From assembly GCA_029891385.1 (NCBI GenBank), contig CM057226.1, positions 9,789,225-9,853,224 on the forward strand: 64,000 bases of DNA. Direction: 5' to 3'. The DNA is from Erythroxylum novogranatense (lineage: Eukaryota; Streptophyta; Magnoliopsida; Malpighiales; Erythroxylaceae). Made by a program: the position numbers and the translations under genes. This document shows positions 23,327 through 35,663 of this stretch, piece after piece; position 1 is the stretch's first letter; every line of letters begins with the position of its first letter. A model generated the notes under the pieces. The model was not told the DNA's origin, did not search any database, and saw only the letters and a list, made by a program, of their open reading frames with translations.

Positions 23327-24556
23327 TGAAGGAATCAATAGTATTCGCAGCGGAATCAACCTAGGATCATAAATACATATACAGGCAAACTAATTACAAG
23401 AATCGATACAAGACAAACCTGTTGACACACAGAATCGCTAATTGATTTTCTTTCCACAAAAGTTTTTTCCCACAAATCTTCTTATCTTTACAGTCTTCTG
23501 TCATGTAATCTTAATCGTTTCCGTAACCCTTGTTTCTCGGTGGGCAAAAAAAATAGATCATATGTTTTCAGAGAGTTTTTAAGAGAGTTTTTGTTTTCTC
23601 TCTAAGTTTTCCAATAGATACCTCTTCGATAGGAAGAAAGGCATATATATATATAACTCTCTCCTTTCCGCATATGAAGTAACCAATAATCTTATACGGT
23701 TTTTTCTTTTATATGCGGTTTGTAATTCAAATCAACAGATTTTTTTATTTAATTTAAAATATTAATAAATAAACATTTTGAATTAAAATAATCTGTTGCT
23801 TATTTAAATTACAAATAGCACACTGTGGTCCAAACAATTAAGGCACGACAGGGACCACAGGGAAAAATTAATAAGACTAAAATTATAATAAGAATCTATA
23901 CAGGACCAGTATATTCTTATTATAATTAATCATAAATTATTCCACTAAAAATTTATGATTGAACTCCTTATTAATTTTAACTTTCCACAACATAATAAAT
24001 TATGTTCCCCATGTTAAAATTACAAATGCTTGTCAAATAAAATAAATTACTGACAATTTATTTAAATAACATTTTTAATCTTTAAGATTGTCGCTCAACT
24101 TATTTTATATGTCGGATTAAAAATCCACCTGCAGGATTTACACAATAAAACCTTATAAGCTTACTTAAAGTGCATCATCATTCTCTATACCGAGACATGG
24201 ATTCTATCATTAATCAATATTTCACAAATACAATTTGCCTTTGTCCAATTCACCAAGTATTATTGTCCCAATAATTGAAACTCACTCTTTAATGAATTAA
24301 AGCACAAGACAATGTATATTTGCTCATATTAACTAAATCAAGCTTAAGAATATAAATCTTATTTCTAATATCCTCAAGAATATGTTTTAATAGTCAGTAT
24401 AAAACAACCATTCTCAACTTGGTCCAGTTAGATACATAAAAAATGTACTAACACATATTCATATTATGCAAATCTCCAATTGAATACAATTCAATAATTG
24501 TTCAATGAAAAACGTCCAACTATTACATTTGCATGGTTAATAGTCTATATCTATCA
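23327..24556 (-). repeat. 3' LTR of the copia at 23327-31630
   Basis: The 1230-bp LTR reads TGATAGATATAGACTATTAA at its start and ends in CCTTCA on the minus strand. Its partner at 30406-31630 differs by scattered substitutions and small indels. The polypurine tract lies at 24557-24569. Confidence 0.92.
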
Positions 24557-24718
24557 ATCTCCCACTTAGACTCATAACCATGCATCTATTATTTTAACTC
24601 TCATTCCTTCCACATGACTATCGAAAGTCTTTGCTGGTAAGCTCTTTGTAAAAGGATCAGCCAGGTTGTTTTCTGATGCAATCTTCATTACCACCACATC
24701 ACCCTTTTGAACTATGTC

Positions 24719-26158
24719 TCATATCAGGTGATACTTCCGCTCAATGTGTTTTGCCCTTTTATGACTCCGTGGCTCTGTCGAGTTTGCAACCACCCCGCTA
24801 TTGTCACAATAAAGTGTAATAAGCGATTGAACTGTTAGAACCACACCCAGATCCATTAGGAAGTTCCTAAACCATACTGCTTTCTTGTCTGCCTCAGAGG
24901 CCGTCACATATTCAGCTTCTATGGTGGAGTCCGCAACACAAGTTTGCTTAATACTCCTCCAACTTATGGCTCCACCTCCCAGGATAAAAACATTTGCTGA
25001 GGTAGATTTCCGAGACTCCTTGTCAGACTGAAAGTCTGAATCTGTATAACCTATAGGTACAAGGCCTTCTGACTGGTAAACCAACATATAATCTCTAGTT
25101 CTTTTTAAGTACTTGATTATATGTTTGGCTGCAGTCTAATGTTCTCACCCAGGGTTAGACTGAAATTTGCTAACCATGCCAACAGCAAAACAAATATCAG
25201 GTCTAGTGCACAATATTGCATACATGAGGCTTCCTATTGCAGAAGCATAAGGAACTGGCTTCATGCTCTCTATCTCTTCAGATGTCTTAGGTCATTGATC
25301 CTTAGATAGAGTAATTCCATGTCTGAAGGGAAGAGAACCCATCTTGGAATCCTGCATGTTGAAACGAGCAAGAATAGTATCAATATAAAGTGCCTGTGAT
25401 AAGCCAATCATCCTTTTCTTGCGATCTTGCATAAGCTTGATCCCAAGAATATGAGCAGCTTCTCCCAAGTCCTTCATATCAAAACGCTAAGAAAGTCAGT
25501 CCTTGACAGAAGTTAACATACCTACACAATTTCCTATAAGCAGAATACCATCCACATATAATACCAGAAACACTACCTTCTTACCATTCCACTTCTTATA
25601 CACACAAGACTCATCGTGACACTAATCAAAATCAAAAGTTTTGATTGACTGTTCAAAACAAATATTCCAAGACCTAGATGCCTGTTTAAGTCCATAAATG
25701 GGCCTATTCAATTTGCATAGCAAATATTCTTGGCCATTAGCAATGAAACCTTCTGGTTGCTTCATATAGATGCATTCATCAAGACTATCATTTAGGAAAG
25801 TTGTCTTGACATCCATTTGCCAAATTTCGTAATTCAAATGAGCTGCAATGGATAGAAGAGTTCTAATAGACTTAAGCATGGCTACCGGTGAAAAAGTTTT
25901 CTCATAATCTATCCCTTCTTTCTGAGTATACTCTTTCGCAACAAGCCTCGCCTTATAAGTTTGTACTTCACCGTCTACACCCCTCTTTTTCTTATAGAGC
26001 CACTTACATCCTATGGGTTTAACCCCTTCAGGTGGTTCTACAAGTTCCCAAACTTGATTAGAGTACATGGACTCCATCTCAGATTTCACAACTATAAGCC
26101 ATTTATCAGCATCTTTATCTTGTAATGCATCGTCGTAAAATACTGGTTTAGTATTCAC
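24719..26158 (-). pseudogene. Copia reverse transcriptase and RNase H
   Basis: The minus fragments are: RT front (26158-25622) with ALQDKDADKWLIVVKSEMES, KPIGCKWLYKKKRGVDGEV, MDVKTTFLND and YGLKQASRSWN; the palm end with LVLYVDGILLIGN around 25545, where the second catalytic Asp of YVDD is Gly; a connector (25477-25292) with MKDLGEAAHILGIKLM; and RNase H (25087-24719) with YTDSDFQSD, STIEAEYVTASEADKKAVWF and YCDNSGVVA. Stops separate all the pieces. The gap at 26159-26577 is decayed pol with no open frame. Confidence 0.9.
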
Positions 26159-26577
26159 TTTTTCAGGGATTCTGTCAAATGCTTCTCCTAAAAGTGTATA
26201 TCAAACCGGTCGTCGTATTATTCTCCCACTACGACGAAGTACTATAGGTTGTGCAGTCACACCTTCATCACGCTACGGCTGTAAAGCCAACAAGTCAATG
26301 ACTAGTGGGACCACATCTTGGTCATGTTCTAGAGCCTCAACATGTCCTTCATTAACAATAGGCAATGAAATGTTAGGGGCTCCTACTTCTTGTTCTTGTA
26401 TATTTGGATCAACAGCTGTTGCTTTAATCCCAACATATTCCCACTACTGTCTGGCTATAGTGAAATGTTAGGAACTGACTGTTGGGACAGATGTTGATTT
26501 TCTGGTCCACTGACATTTCTTCTACTTTGACGAGGCAATGGAATGTTAGCTCCAACTAAAAATGGTTCAAGTTCACG

Positions 26578-27848
26578 TTATGTTGGAAATGTTCTAACTG
26601 GGATGTTTTCTCCTCTCAACTCACGCAAGGCTAATTTGCTTGTGGGAATATGGTTTACAATATAATCCTCCTCAAGGTAATGTGCATTGGTGCTAACAAT
26701 GATCTTCTTATCCTTCGAACTATAAAATAAACCACCTTTCGTTCCTCTAGGATAGCCAATAAAGAAACATAATTTTGATTTGGATTCCAACTTATCTGCT
26801 TTCCCTTTCAGTACATGGGCTGGGCAACCCCACATTCGAACATGTCTTAGACTAGGCTTACGCCCAGTCCACAATTCTGTAGGAGTCAGAGGTACTAACT
26901 TAGAAGGAACTAAATTCAGAATGTATGTTACTATTTCAACTGCATATCCCCATAAAGAAAGTGGCAAAACTGAATAGCTCATCATTGATCTAACCATTTC
27001 CATAAGCGTCATATTTCTCCTTTCTGCTACACCATTCTGTTGTGGCATACTAGGTGCAGACAATTGTGAAGTAATTCCTTGTTTTGATATATAAGCAATG
27101 AATTCCCTAGAGAGGTATTCACCACCACGATAAGATCGTAGTGACTTGATATATTTTCTATGTCACTTCTCCGTTTCTGCCTTAAATACTTTGAATTTTT
27201 CAAAGCATTCAAACTTACGACGCAAAAGGTAAATATATCCATATCTTGAGTAATCATCTATGAATGTTACAAAATACTCAAAACCACCTCTAGCTTGGAC
27301 ACTCATAGGGCCACACAAATCAGAATGAATTAGTTCTAAAACATTATTGGCCCTATTACCTTTTAAAGGAAAAGGTCTTTTAGTCATTTAACCTTCCAGA
27401 CAGGATTCACAGGTTGGTAGTGGCTCCACTTTCAATGAACTCAATGGTCAATCTTTGACCAACCTAGAAATTCTATCTAAGTTAATATGACCAAGCTTTA
27501 AATGCCAAAGATAAGTATGATTGAATTCAATAGGACGTTTTTTTATGGTACAACGACATCAAAGTTATTTACTTCAGAATTAAGTTGCAGTTCAGGTTTA
27601 ACTTTAATAATAAATAGATCATCCATTAATGAGCCAAAACAAATGATTTGTTTTCTAAATTTAATAACAACAGAATCATCATGAAATTCATTAAAACAAA
27701 CTGAATATCCGTTCTTACTCAAACTAGAAACAGAAATTAAATTCCTTCTAATTGAAGGAATATACAAAACATCCCTTAACAACAATGTTCTATTATTCTT
27801 AAAATTTAAAATAATATTCCCTACAGAAAACTGCAACTTCGGTGCCAT
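26578..27848 (-). pseudogene. Copia protease/pre-integrase and integrase
   Basis: The first minus piece (27848-27543) is the protease to GAG-pre-integrase stretch with NIILNFKNNRTLLLRDVLYI and RRNLISVSSLSKNGY. The integrase core (27387-27163 and an overlapping shifted frame) shows ELIHSDLCGPMSVQARGGFE and YFVTFIDDYSRYGYIYL. The last piece (27063-26578) carries SAPSMPQQNGVAERRNMTLM with the catalytic Glu, then ELWTGRKPSLRHVRMWGCPA. Stops and frameshifts interrupt it at several points. Confidence 0.88.
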
Positions 27849-28019
27849 CTCCCAAAAAAAAGCTCATTTCTCCTTCACTTAACTGGCGTGTTACCTAAAA
27901 CCCCTGCAACGAATTACAGACATGATTAGTGGCTCCTGAGTCTACACACTATTGGAGTGTAGTCAATACCGCTAAACAAGTTTCAACAACCAGCAAATAA
28001 AAAAGAGATCTACCTTACT

Positions 28020-28830
28020 TTTTCTTGGCTATCCAGGTTGGACATTGCTGCTTCCAGTGACCTGATTGCTTACAGTGAAAGCACTTGCCTTTTCATTTTT
28101 TCACAGCACCCTTTGCACTATTAACTGCACCATTCTTTTTAGGCTTAAGCTTGTGAGCCTTTTTCTTCTGACCCCTTTACTGGGCAGATGAAGAACCTCA
28201 CTTAACATTAAGCACAACAGGTGCAGCCCCTTGCTTAATAATAGTCTCAGCAGCTACTAGCTCATTCAGCAACTTAGATAGAGTAAAATCCATCTTATTC
28301 ATGTTATAATTCAAACGAAACTATTAAAAACTGGCTGGTAGAGTGTTCAAGACCATCTCAATTTGAGTAGCCTTGTCAACCTTAGCACCAAGAATCTCCA
28401 TGTCATTTAGAAGACTTATCATCTTCAAGACATGGGGTCTAACAGAAGTTCCTTCCTCCATTTTAGAAGTAAGAATCTTCCTAAGTGCATTCTGCTTGGC
28501 TGCACTAGTCTGGTCTCCAAACATCTCCTTAAGATTCTCTAAGATGTCATAAGCTGTGTCCATCTTTTGATGCTAGTGTTGCAAAACATTTGACATAGAT
28601 GCTAAAATGTAACATCGCGTCATCTCATCAACTTTAACCCATTTTTGGTAAGCCTTGGTAACCTCTTCAGAGGTACCCTCATCGGGTTTTTCGGGACACA
28701 TTTCACTGAGCACAAACTTGTACTCTTCAGTAGTAAGCAAAATGTCCAAATTCCTTTTCCAGTCCACATAGTTAGGACTCTCAAACTTGTTTTGGGTTAC
28801 GCTGTTAGCTAGGGGATTGAATGATGTCAT
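28020..28830 (-). pseudogene. Copia gag with zinc knuckle
   Basis: The minus frame starts at 28830 (MTSFNPLANSVTQNKFESPN) with YVDWKRNLDILLTTEEYKF, a UBN2-like copia gag. It is cut by a stop near 28573, continues at 28563-28324 with LKEMFGDQTSAAKQNALRKI, and after more stops ends with a complete CX2CX4HX4C knuckle, CFHCKQSGHWKQQC, near 28080-28040. Confidence 0.88.
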
Positions 28831-30405
28831 ATTGAACTGAGATTAAGCATAATAACAAAATAAAATTTCTAAATTTTAACACATAATTGAATAAAACAAA
28901 TATGACCTTAAAATTCACTTATGCATATCTAACATTCATGAACAACAATCTCGATGGGAGAATTAAACTAACCATATGTCATGCATAAATATTAAAATAA
29001 CTGACATGCACTACTCGATGTGAGAAACATGCTAAAAGACTATTATAAGTGAAAAAACCATTACATCTAGTTCATGTCCCTAATTAAATTACTCAGATGG
29101 AGAATTAAAATGATACAGACAAAACTAACTAGATCCAATGATATATAAACACATATTATCTTTTGATGGGAAAGAATATGCAAGTAGTCACAACTAACAA
29201 GTAATGGAAAAATATTTTTTTAATTAAAAAAATAAATTCTATTTGACTGTATTATTTAACAAACAACAAATTTCCAGAAGAATTTATTAAAAAAATCCAC
29301 AAAGAATATAATTTGCAAAATAAATATTTCTAGGCCATTTTTCAAAAATAAGAAATATTTTAGATTATTTTGCAACAATATTATTAGTTAGTGGGTTCTA
29401 CGGTGTAGTGGTTAGCACTTTAGATTTTGAATCCAGCGTCCTGGGTTCGATTCCTAGTAGGACCTCTGATTGAAAAGTTTTACAACTGTAACCAAACTTC
29501 CACTTCATCGTCTTCCTCACGATGGAAACAACCCAGTTGTAGGTTTTTTTTCACATTAACAACTTTCACTCTTGCATGAAAACATAAAACGATTCTGTTG
29601 AATTACAAGATGTTTATCTTTCACGTTAGAAAACGATTATGTTGAAAATGATTTTTTTATTAAAAACAAAAAACATTTTCAGTTTTCATGCATAAGTTTT
29701 TTTATACATTTTAATACAAAAAATGTTCTTCATGCAAACGACGTTTATAGAAAAACCGTATCTCTCACAGATTCATGCAAGACGGAAAACAATTGTCGTA
29801 TTATTGTTCATGAAAACAGAAAATGACGTGTTGCTTAACGTGAAAATAGAAAACCATTTACAACAGTTTCATTTTTCATGTTAATAAAAAAAAGTTTTTC
29901 TCCATTCTTCATATAGACAAGTCGTTTTTCCATTTTTCAAAACAGAAAAATAAAAACAACTTTCATCTGTTGAAGTAAAACGAAAACATTTTTACATGAG
30001 TATCAAGTTTAATGTTCAAAAAACGATTTTCTCTATTCTCCACGGACAAAACGTTTTCCATTTTTCAAAATAGAAAAATGAAACTTCATCTGTTGAAACA
30101 CAAACGAAATGTGTTTAATACATTTGAACACATGGAATTTTATCCAAAATGAAACATGGTTCGGAAAACCTAATTGAACAGGAACACATAGGAAATCGTT
30201 TTTCACAGCAACGAAAAGAAACAAATACAAACTAAAAACTGAAAAACTTTTCCACGTCCTTACTGGAAAAAACGATTTCATAAATACACTATACACAAAA
30301 CATTTTTCCGAAACACATAAACATAATTTTTCACAGCAACATCCAAAAGAACAAACCATAAACACAATTCATAAAAAAACAGGCCACCTATATACATATT
30401 TCAAG
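28831..30405 (-). other. Long leader of the copia element, with repeats
   Basis: This stretch of 1575 bp between the 5' LTR and gag has no protein gene. Bases directly after the LTR (minus: cttgaaatatgtat) do not match the usual copia primer site TGGTATCAGAGC. A tRNA-Gln sequence lies at 29394-29465. The part at about 29520-30120 is full of degenerate words such as gaaaacgatt and ccatttttcaaaa; two longer related copies start near 29885 and 30010, about 125-130 bp apart. Confidence 0.65.
29394..29465 (+). tRNA. tRNA-Gln (anticodon TTG), possibly a pseudogene
   Basis: The sequence folds as a tRNA. The acceptor strand ggttcta pairs with taggacc (one G-T wobble). The D arm is gtgtagtggttagcac. 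The anticodon loop is ttttgaa, with TTG in the anticodon position. The T arm is ctggg-ttcgatt-cctag. The discriminator base is t, and CCA is not encoded, as expected in eukaryotes. The internal A box (tagtggttag) and B box (ggttcgattcc) promoter elements are present. One mismatch in the anticodon stem (third pair, A-C) may weaken it. It lies inside a copia leader, antisense to that element. No T-run terminator is obvious within 20 bp downstream. Confidence 0.85.
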
Positions 30406-31630
30406 TAAAGGAATCAATAGTATTCGCAGCGGTGTCAACCCAGGATTAGAAATACATATACAGGCAAATCAATTACAAGAATCAATACAAGACAAACTTG
30501 TTGGCACACAGAATCGCTAATTGATTTTCTTTCCACAAAAGTTGTTTTTTCGCAAATCTTTTTATCCTTACAGTCTTCTGTCGTGTAATCTTAATCGTTT
30601 CCGTAACCCTTGTTTCTGGGTGGGCAAAATAAAAAATAGATCATGTGTTTTCAGAGAGTTTTTGTTTTCTCTCTAAATTTTCCAATAGATACCTCTTCGA
30701 TAGGAAGAAAGGCATATATATATATATATAACTCTCTAAGTTTCGCATAAGAAGTAACCGATAATCTTATATGGTTTTTTCTTTTATATGCGGTTTGTAA
30801 TTCAAATCAACAAATTTTTCTATTTAATTTAAAATATTAATAAATAAACAATTTGAATTAAAATAATCTATTGCTTATTTAAATTACAAATAACACACTA
30901 TGGTCCAAACAATTAAGGCACGACGAGGGACATGAAAAAATTAATAAGACTAAAATTATAATAAGAATCTATACTGAGGATCAAGATATTCTTATTATAA
31001 TTAATCATAAATTATTCCACTAAAAATTTATGATTGAACTCTTTATTAATTTTAACTTTCCACAAGATAATAAATTATGTTTCCCGTGTTAAGATTACAA
31101 ATGCTTGTCAAATAAATAAATTATTGACAATTTATTTAAATAACAATTTTAATCTTTAAGATTGTCGCTCAACTTATTTCATGTGTCGGATTAAAAATCC
31201 ACCTGCAGAATTTACACAGTAAAACCTTATAAGCCTACTTAAAATGCATCATTATTCTCTATACCGAGACATGGATTCCATCATTAATCAATATTTCACA
31301 AATACAAATTATCTTTGCCCAATTCACCGAGTATTATTGTCCCGATAATTGAAACTCACTCTTTAATGAATTAAAGCACAAGACAATGTATATTTGCTCA
31401 TATTAACTAAATCAAGATTAAGAACATAAATCTTATTTCTAATGTCCTCAATAATATGTTTTAATAGTCAATATAAAACAACCATTCTCAACTTGGTCCA
31501 ATTAGATACATACAAAATGTACTAACACATATTCATATTATGCAAATCTCCAATTGAATACAATTCAATAATCGTTCAATGAAAAACATCCAACTATGAC
31601 ATTTGCATGGTTAATAGTATATATCTATCA
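30406..31630 (-). repeat. 5' LTR of the copia at 23327-31630
   Basis: The 1225-bp partner of 23327-24556. On the minus strand its last bases read CCTTTA where the other copy has CCTTCA, so the canonical CA terminus is mutated. A (ta)n microsatellite at about 30714-30730 is longer than in the other copy. Confidence 0.92.
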
Positions 31631-31635
31631 AAAGG

Positions 31636-32827
31636 AAGGTATCAACTTTGATAAGATCTTCTCACTAGTATAAGATGACATCCATTCATGTAACACTTGG
31701 CATAATGGCTAGTCTTGATTTAAAAATTGAGTAGATGGATATCAAAATGACCTTCCTTCATGGTGACTTAGAGGAAGAGATATACATGGAGCAACCAGAC
31801 GGTTTCAAGGTTAAAGGGAAAGAGGATTATGTTTATAGACAAAAGAAGAGTCTCTATAGTTTAAAATAGAAGACAAGATAGTGGTATAAAATGTTTGAGA
31901 ATTTAGTATGGAAAACACTAACGTGGTCAGTTTTCCTTTTGTTATTCACTTTAGATTGAGTTATAGTCAAAGTCTTACTTCTCCTCTTACTATTCACTTC
32001 AGATTGAGTTCTAATCAAAGTGGTTCTACTGAGGAAGAGAAGGCATAGATGGAACCAGTTCCTTATGCTTCATCTATTGGTATCTTATTGTATATGATGG
32101 TGTGTACTCGATCAGATATTGAAGAGAAGGCATAGATGGAACCAGTTCCTTATGCTTCAGCTATTGGTATCTTATTGTATATGATGGTGTGTACTCGATC
32201 AGATATTGCTTATGCAATCGGTATGTTAGTCGATTTCTTCTAATCTTAGGAAAGAATATTAGTCTTAGGAAAGAATATTAGGCTATAGTTAAGTGAATTT
32301 TTATATATCTTTATGGAACTTCTAGTATATGTTCATGTTTGTGTTTTGAAGATTACAAGCCTATGTTAGTTGATTATACAGATGCTGAAATGGTCGATGA
32401 TGTTAATTAGAGGAAATCTACTTTAGGATATTTGAACACTTTCTCAGGGTAAACAATGTTGTGGCAGTTGAGATTGCAGAAGTGTGTTGCACTTTCTACA
32501 ACTAGAGTGGAGGTTTTTTCCCCTACAACAAAAGCTTACAAGGAGTTGATATAGATAAAGAACTTTCTTCAAAAACTTGGTTTCCATCAAGATAAATATG
32601 AGTTGTTTTGTGATAGCTAGAGTGTTATCCACCTTAGTAAGAATTCATCTTTCCGTTCTCGAAACATATTGATATGAGGTATTACTGAATAAGAGATGTG
32701 TTAGAGATGAAGTTGTTACAACTTGAAAAAGTTCACATTGATGACAACGGTGTGGATATGTTAACAATGACTATGAGAAACTTAAGGTTTATTGTTCGAT
32801 CCTGACGATCCCTCCCATGAGAGTGTA
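31636..32827 (+). pseudogene. Right half of the old Ty1/copia pol (RT end and RNase H)
   Basis: After the TSD at 31631-31635 the copia RT continues with KEGINFDKIFSLV, then many stops. Recognisable later pieces are YASSIGILLYMMVCTRSDI and an RNase H with KCVALSTTRVE and TKAYKELI. The reading frame changes repeatedly. A tandem duplication lies within it at 32035-32208. The end reaches a polypurine tract, aaggggagatt, at 32828-32838. Confidence 0.82.
32035..32208. repeat. 87-bp tandem duplication in the old copia
   Basis: Two head-to-tail copies of a segment containing gaagagaaggcatagatgg through gtactcgatcagatatt have a period of 87 bp (29 codons), with a difference such as tcatctattgg versus tcagctattgg. 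Confidence 0.9.
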
Positions 32828-32838
32828 AAGGGGAGATT

Positions 32839-33400
32839 TGTTAGGGTCCTGCTCAATAAGACTATACCACATGTATATATAAAAGTAAATAAATAAAAGT
32901 GGGGTGAGTGCATGTGATGTTGGTGATATCTAATTAGGAATTGGATATTAGAAGTTATATTTAACTTCAATATTTTGGGGGCCATATATTTCTTTTATAT
33001 AAATATTATAAAAAGAGTTTCTTCTTCTTCTTTTAGTGTGTGCAATCGTTTTGCTAAAGGAGAAGACACAATAACTTTTAACTTTTTTGTGGTGTAGCGA
33101 AAATTGAAGATTGATTGCCGAAAGTTTTTCGGGTGTTCTCAATGAGGTGAAATCTCTCTAATTGTTATCTTGTTATTACAAATAATTAATTTTCTTTAAG
33201 ATTTATTTTGAGATTCTCTAATGGTGCTATAGAAGAATAATTTATATTACCTATTATTTTAATATAGTGGAAGATTGATTAGCTTGTGCCAGTGGTTTTT
33301 TACTCCTCAAATTAGTGAGGTTTTTCAGTTTAAATTGGTTGTTGATTGTTGCGACGTGTGATTTTCTCTTCCGTTTACGTGAGAACTATATTTAAAGTTT
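32839..33400 (+). mobile_element. 3' LTR of the old copia, right end unclear
   Basis: The LTR start TGTTAGGGTCCTGC follows the polypurine tract aaggggagatt directly. A TATA-like tgtatatataaaag lies near 32872. No CA terminus with a matching TSD could be fixed on the right, because the partner LTR has not been found in the window. About 33400 is an estimate from the change in composition. Confidence 0.6.
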
Positions 33401-34263
33401 GAAGAAATTAGTTTGGTTAGTCTATTGTAATATTAGCTTATTAGAATAATTATAAAATAAAAATTAATTAATTTATTTTAATTTATAAAAATATTTTAGT
33501 TTACTGAAAATTTACGGTTAATTAATAAAGTGCTCAAATTTTAACAATAAAAGTTATTAAAATAAATTTAAAAGAGTAATAAACTAAAATAGTCAAAATT
33601 TTGGCAATTAATCTAATAGAATCGATTTAATTTTTTAATAATAGAAACAAAATACAAAAACAAAATAAAAGAACAAATGGAACATCGTATCTAGAGTTTG
33701 TCAAAATAGGATGACATGGGTCATCATTTTGTACTATTAATAATTATGTACATATCTACCATAGATTTGGACTTTCCCAGGGTTCTGGAAGCCACTGTAG
33801 CTGTTCCCAATATTTGTAATCTTTGTCGTTAATACTTTTTCTGCCAAATTATTTGTTTTTCCGACTTGTTTGAGATGAATTAGGATTTACGATTAGAAGT
33901 AATTTCGAGCAATAGTTAGTTCATGTAAATATGAATTTCTTAAGAAAATAAGCAAGACAAAAATTTGTTTTTCTGTATTTAGTATATATAATGTGAGACA
34001 ATATCTTGAAATAATTATTGTCGCCACTTTTAATAGATGAAGAATTTCAGAGGCAAACGTAATTATGATTAAAATTATAACTAAAATTTATTTTGTGCAT
34101 TTTGTATATATAATATCACTAATTTAAATAAATAAAGAATTTCAGAACCAATTGCAATTATAATTAAAATTAGAATTAACTACACTTAAATTTCTGTATT
34201 TTTATTTTTAGTTTTTAGTTTTATTTAGCTATTGTATAAATTTTTCTTATATTATTGGAAGCA
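33401..34263. other. AT-rich intergenic DNA, nothing recognised
   Basis: Long runs of a and t with no open frame, no clear repeat boundary and no RNA gene seen on either strand. Confidence 0.6.
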
Positions 34264-34268
34264 ACACG

Positions 34269-34472
34269 TGAAAAACAGAGAGAATAGAAAATAAGAACTG
34301 AAAATGATATTTTTGTTATATTATACATTACCACTGTACAGTAGCTTATATACAAGCTAAAACCAGTAACCGCTACTAAGTAACTAACTCTATAACGAAT
34401 AAAATAACTAACTCCTACTCTTTATCTTCTAGCTAACGTAACTATAAACACATCATAATCATCATCATAACA
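34269..34472 (-). repeat. 3' LTR of the Ale-like copia
   Basis: 204 bp, TGTTATGATG at its start and GTTTTTCA at its end on the minus strand. The polypurine tract gaggagggggtg overlaps its internal edge. Confidence 0.93.
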
Positions 34473-34480
34473 CCCCCTCC

Positions 34481-35656
34481 TCAAGTGGGAAGTGGTGGTG
34501 AAACCAATCCCAACTTGGCAACTAAAACTGCAAACTGTGGGTTGCCCAGAGATTTTGTTAAAACATCAGCAAGCTGGAGATGCGTGAAAACATACATAGA
34601 TGCTATAAATCCTTCCTTGAACTTGTTCCTCACAAGGTGACAATCAATCTCTAGATGCTTTGTACGTTCATGAAACACGGGATTTTCAGTGATGTGCAAA
34701 GCAGATTTACAGTCGCACCACAAAGGAATAGGAGCAGACATGTGGATGTTGAAATCGTTCAGTAAATAAGACACCCATTGAAGCTCGCAAACCGCAGATC
34801 CCATACTCCGATACTCTGCTTCACAAGAACTACGAGACACAGTACTCTGCTTCTTGGTTTTCCAAGAAACCAACGAACCACCCAGAAAAACACAATAACC
34901 ACTCAACGACTTACGACTGAGAGGACACGCCGCCCAATCACTATCACAATAAGCTTCAACAGCCGTATCAGGCTTAGCGGAATAAAATAAACCATGCGAA
35001 CCCGTACCATGAAGATAACACAGGACATGTAAAACGCCACGCCAGTGCGTCTCACAAGGATTGCTCAAAAATTGACTGAGCTGCTGAACACTGTAAGAAA
35101 TGTCAGGCCGGGTTAAATTCAAATAGAGCAAACGCCCCACTAACCTCCGGTACTTCGCTGGATCGACAAAGGGAGCAGAAACATCATCAAATTTATGATT
35201 CCGTGGCAATGGCGTGGAAGCAATCTTAGAATCAATGAAGCCAGCATCCAACAAAATGTCAGACAAATCCTTTCGCTGAGAGACAAAAATCCCAGCTTCC
35301 GACCTCGCAATTTCAACACCTAAAAAATACCTCGCATAACCCAAGTCTTTGATTGTAAACTTGGAATGCAAAAATTGCTTCACCGCAATAACATCCTCCT
35401 CACTAGTCCCTGCAACTAAAACATCATCCACATACACAAGCAGAGCAAGATAAGAAGTCCCAGAGGTTTTCGTGAACAAACAATAATCATGAGCATATTG
35501 CAAAAACCCATATGACAATAATTGTTCAGTAAATTCAGCATTCCACTCACGCGACGCCTGCTTCAACCCATAGAGAGACTTCCGAAGACGACAAACTTCA
35601 CCAGGTTTGGCCTTGGTGTAACCCTCCGGCGGAGCCAAATACACCTCCTCTTTCAA
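34481..35656 (-). CDS. Copia RT (second half) and RNase H, separated from its pol by an insertion
   Basis: The frame is open for 391 codons to its natural stop just before the polypurine tract. It has RLRKSLYGLKQASREWN, the intact catalytic box LLVYVDDVLVAG (about residue 75), the connector IKDLGYARYFLGVEIARS and RNase H with AYCDSDWAACPLSRKSLSGY, SSCEAEYRSMGSA and LWCDCKSALHI. It is the direct continuation of the frame that stops at 38766: the codons for NAFLHG and KEEVYLAP meet at the duplicated target accca. Without the insertion this would be one polyprotein. Confidence 0.9.
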   Translation of the reverse strand: MKEEVYLAPPEGYTKAKPGEVCRLRKSLYGLKQASREWNAEFTEQLLSYGFLQYAHDYCLFTKTSGTSYLALLVYVDDVLVAGTSEEDVIAVKQFLHSKFTIKDLGYARYFLGVEIARSEAGIFVSQRKDLSDILLDAGFIDSKIASTPLPRNHKFDDVSAPFVDPAKYRRLVGRLLYLNLTRPDISYSVQQLSQFLSNPCETHWRGVLHVLCYLHGTGSHGLFYSAKPDTAVEAYCDSDWAACPLSRKSLSGYCVFLGGSLVSWKTKKQSTVSRSSCEAEYRSMGSAVCELQWVSYLLNDFNIHMSAPIPLWCDCKSALHITENPVFHERTKHLEIDCHLVRNKFKEGFIASMYVFTHLQLADVLTKSLGNPQFAVLVAKLGLVSPPLPT

Positions 35657-35663
35657 GTACCCA

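Larger units (their letters stand above)
23327..31630 (-). mobile_element. Ty1/copia retrotransposon inside the older copia, decayed coding
   Basis: LTRs at 23327-24556 and 30406-31630 are flanked by a perfect TSD, aaagg (23322-23326 and 31631-31635). On the minus strand gag, zinc knuckle, protease/pre-integrase, integrase, RT and RNase H follow in copia order. The frame is broken many times and the RT active site reads YVDG instead of YVDD (near 25545). A polypurine tract (aagtgggagat, minus) adjoins the 3' LTR. No standard initiator-Met primer site follows the 5' LTR. The leader is long (1.6 kb) and holds a tRNA-Gln sequence. Confidence 0.93.
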
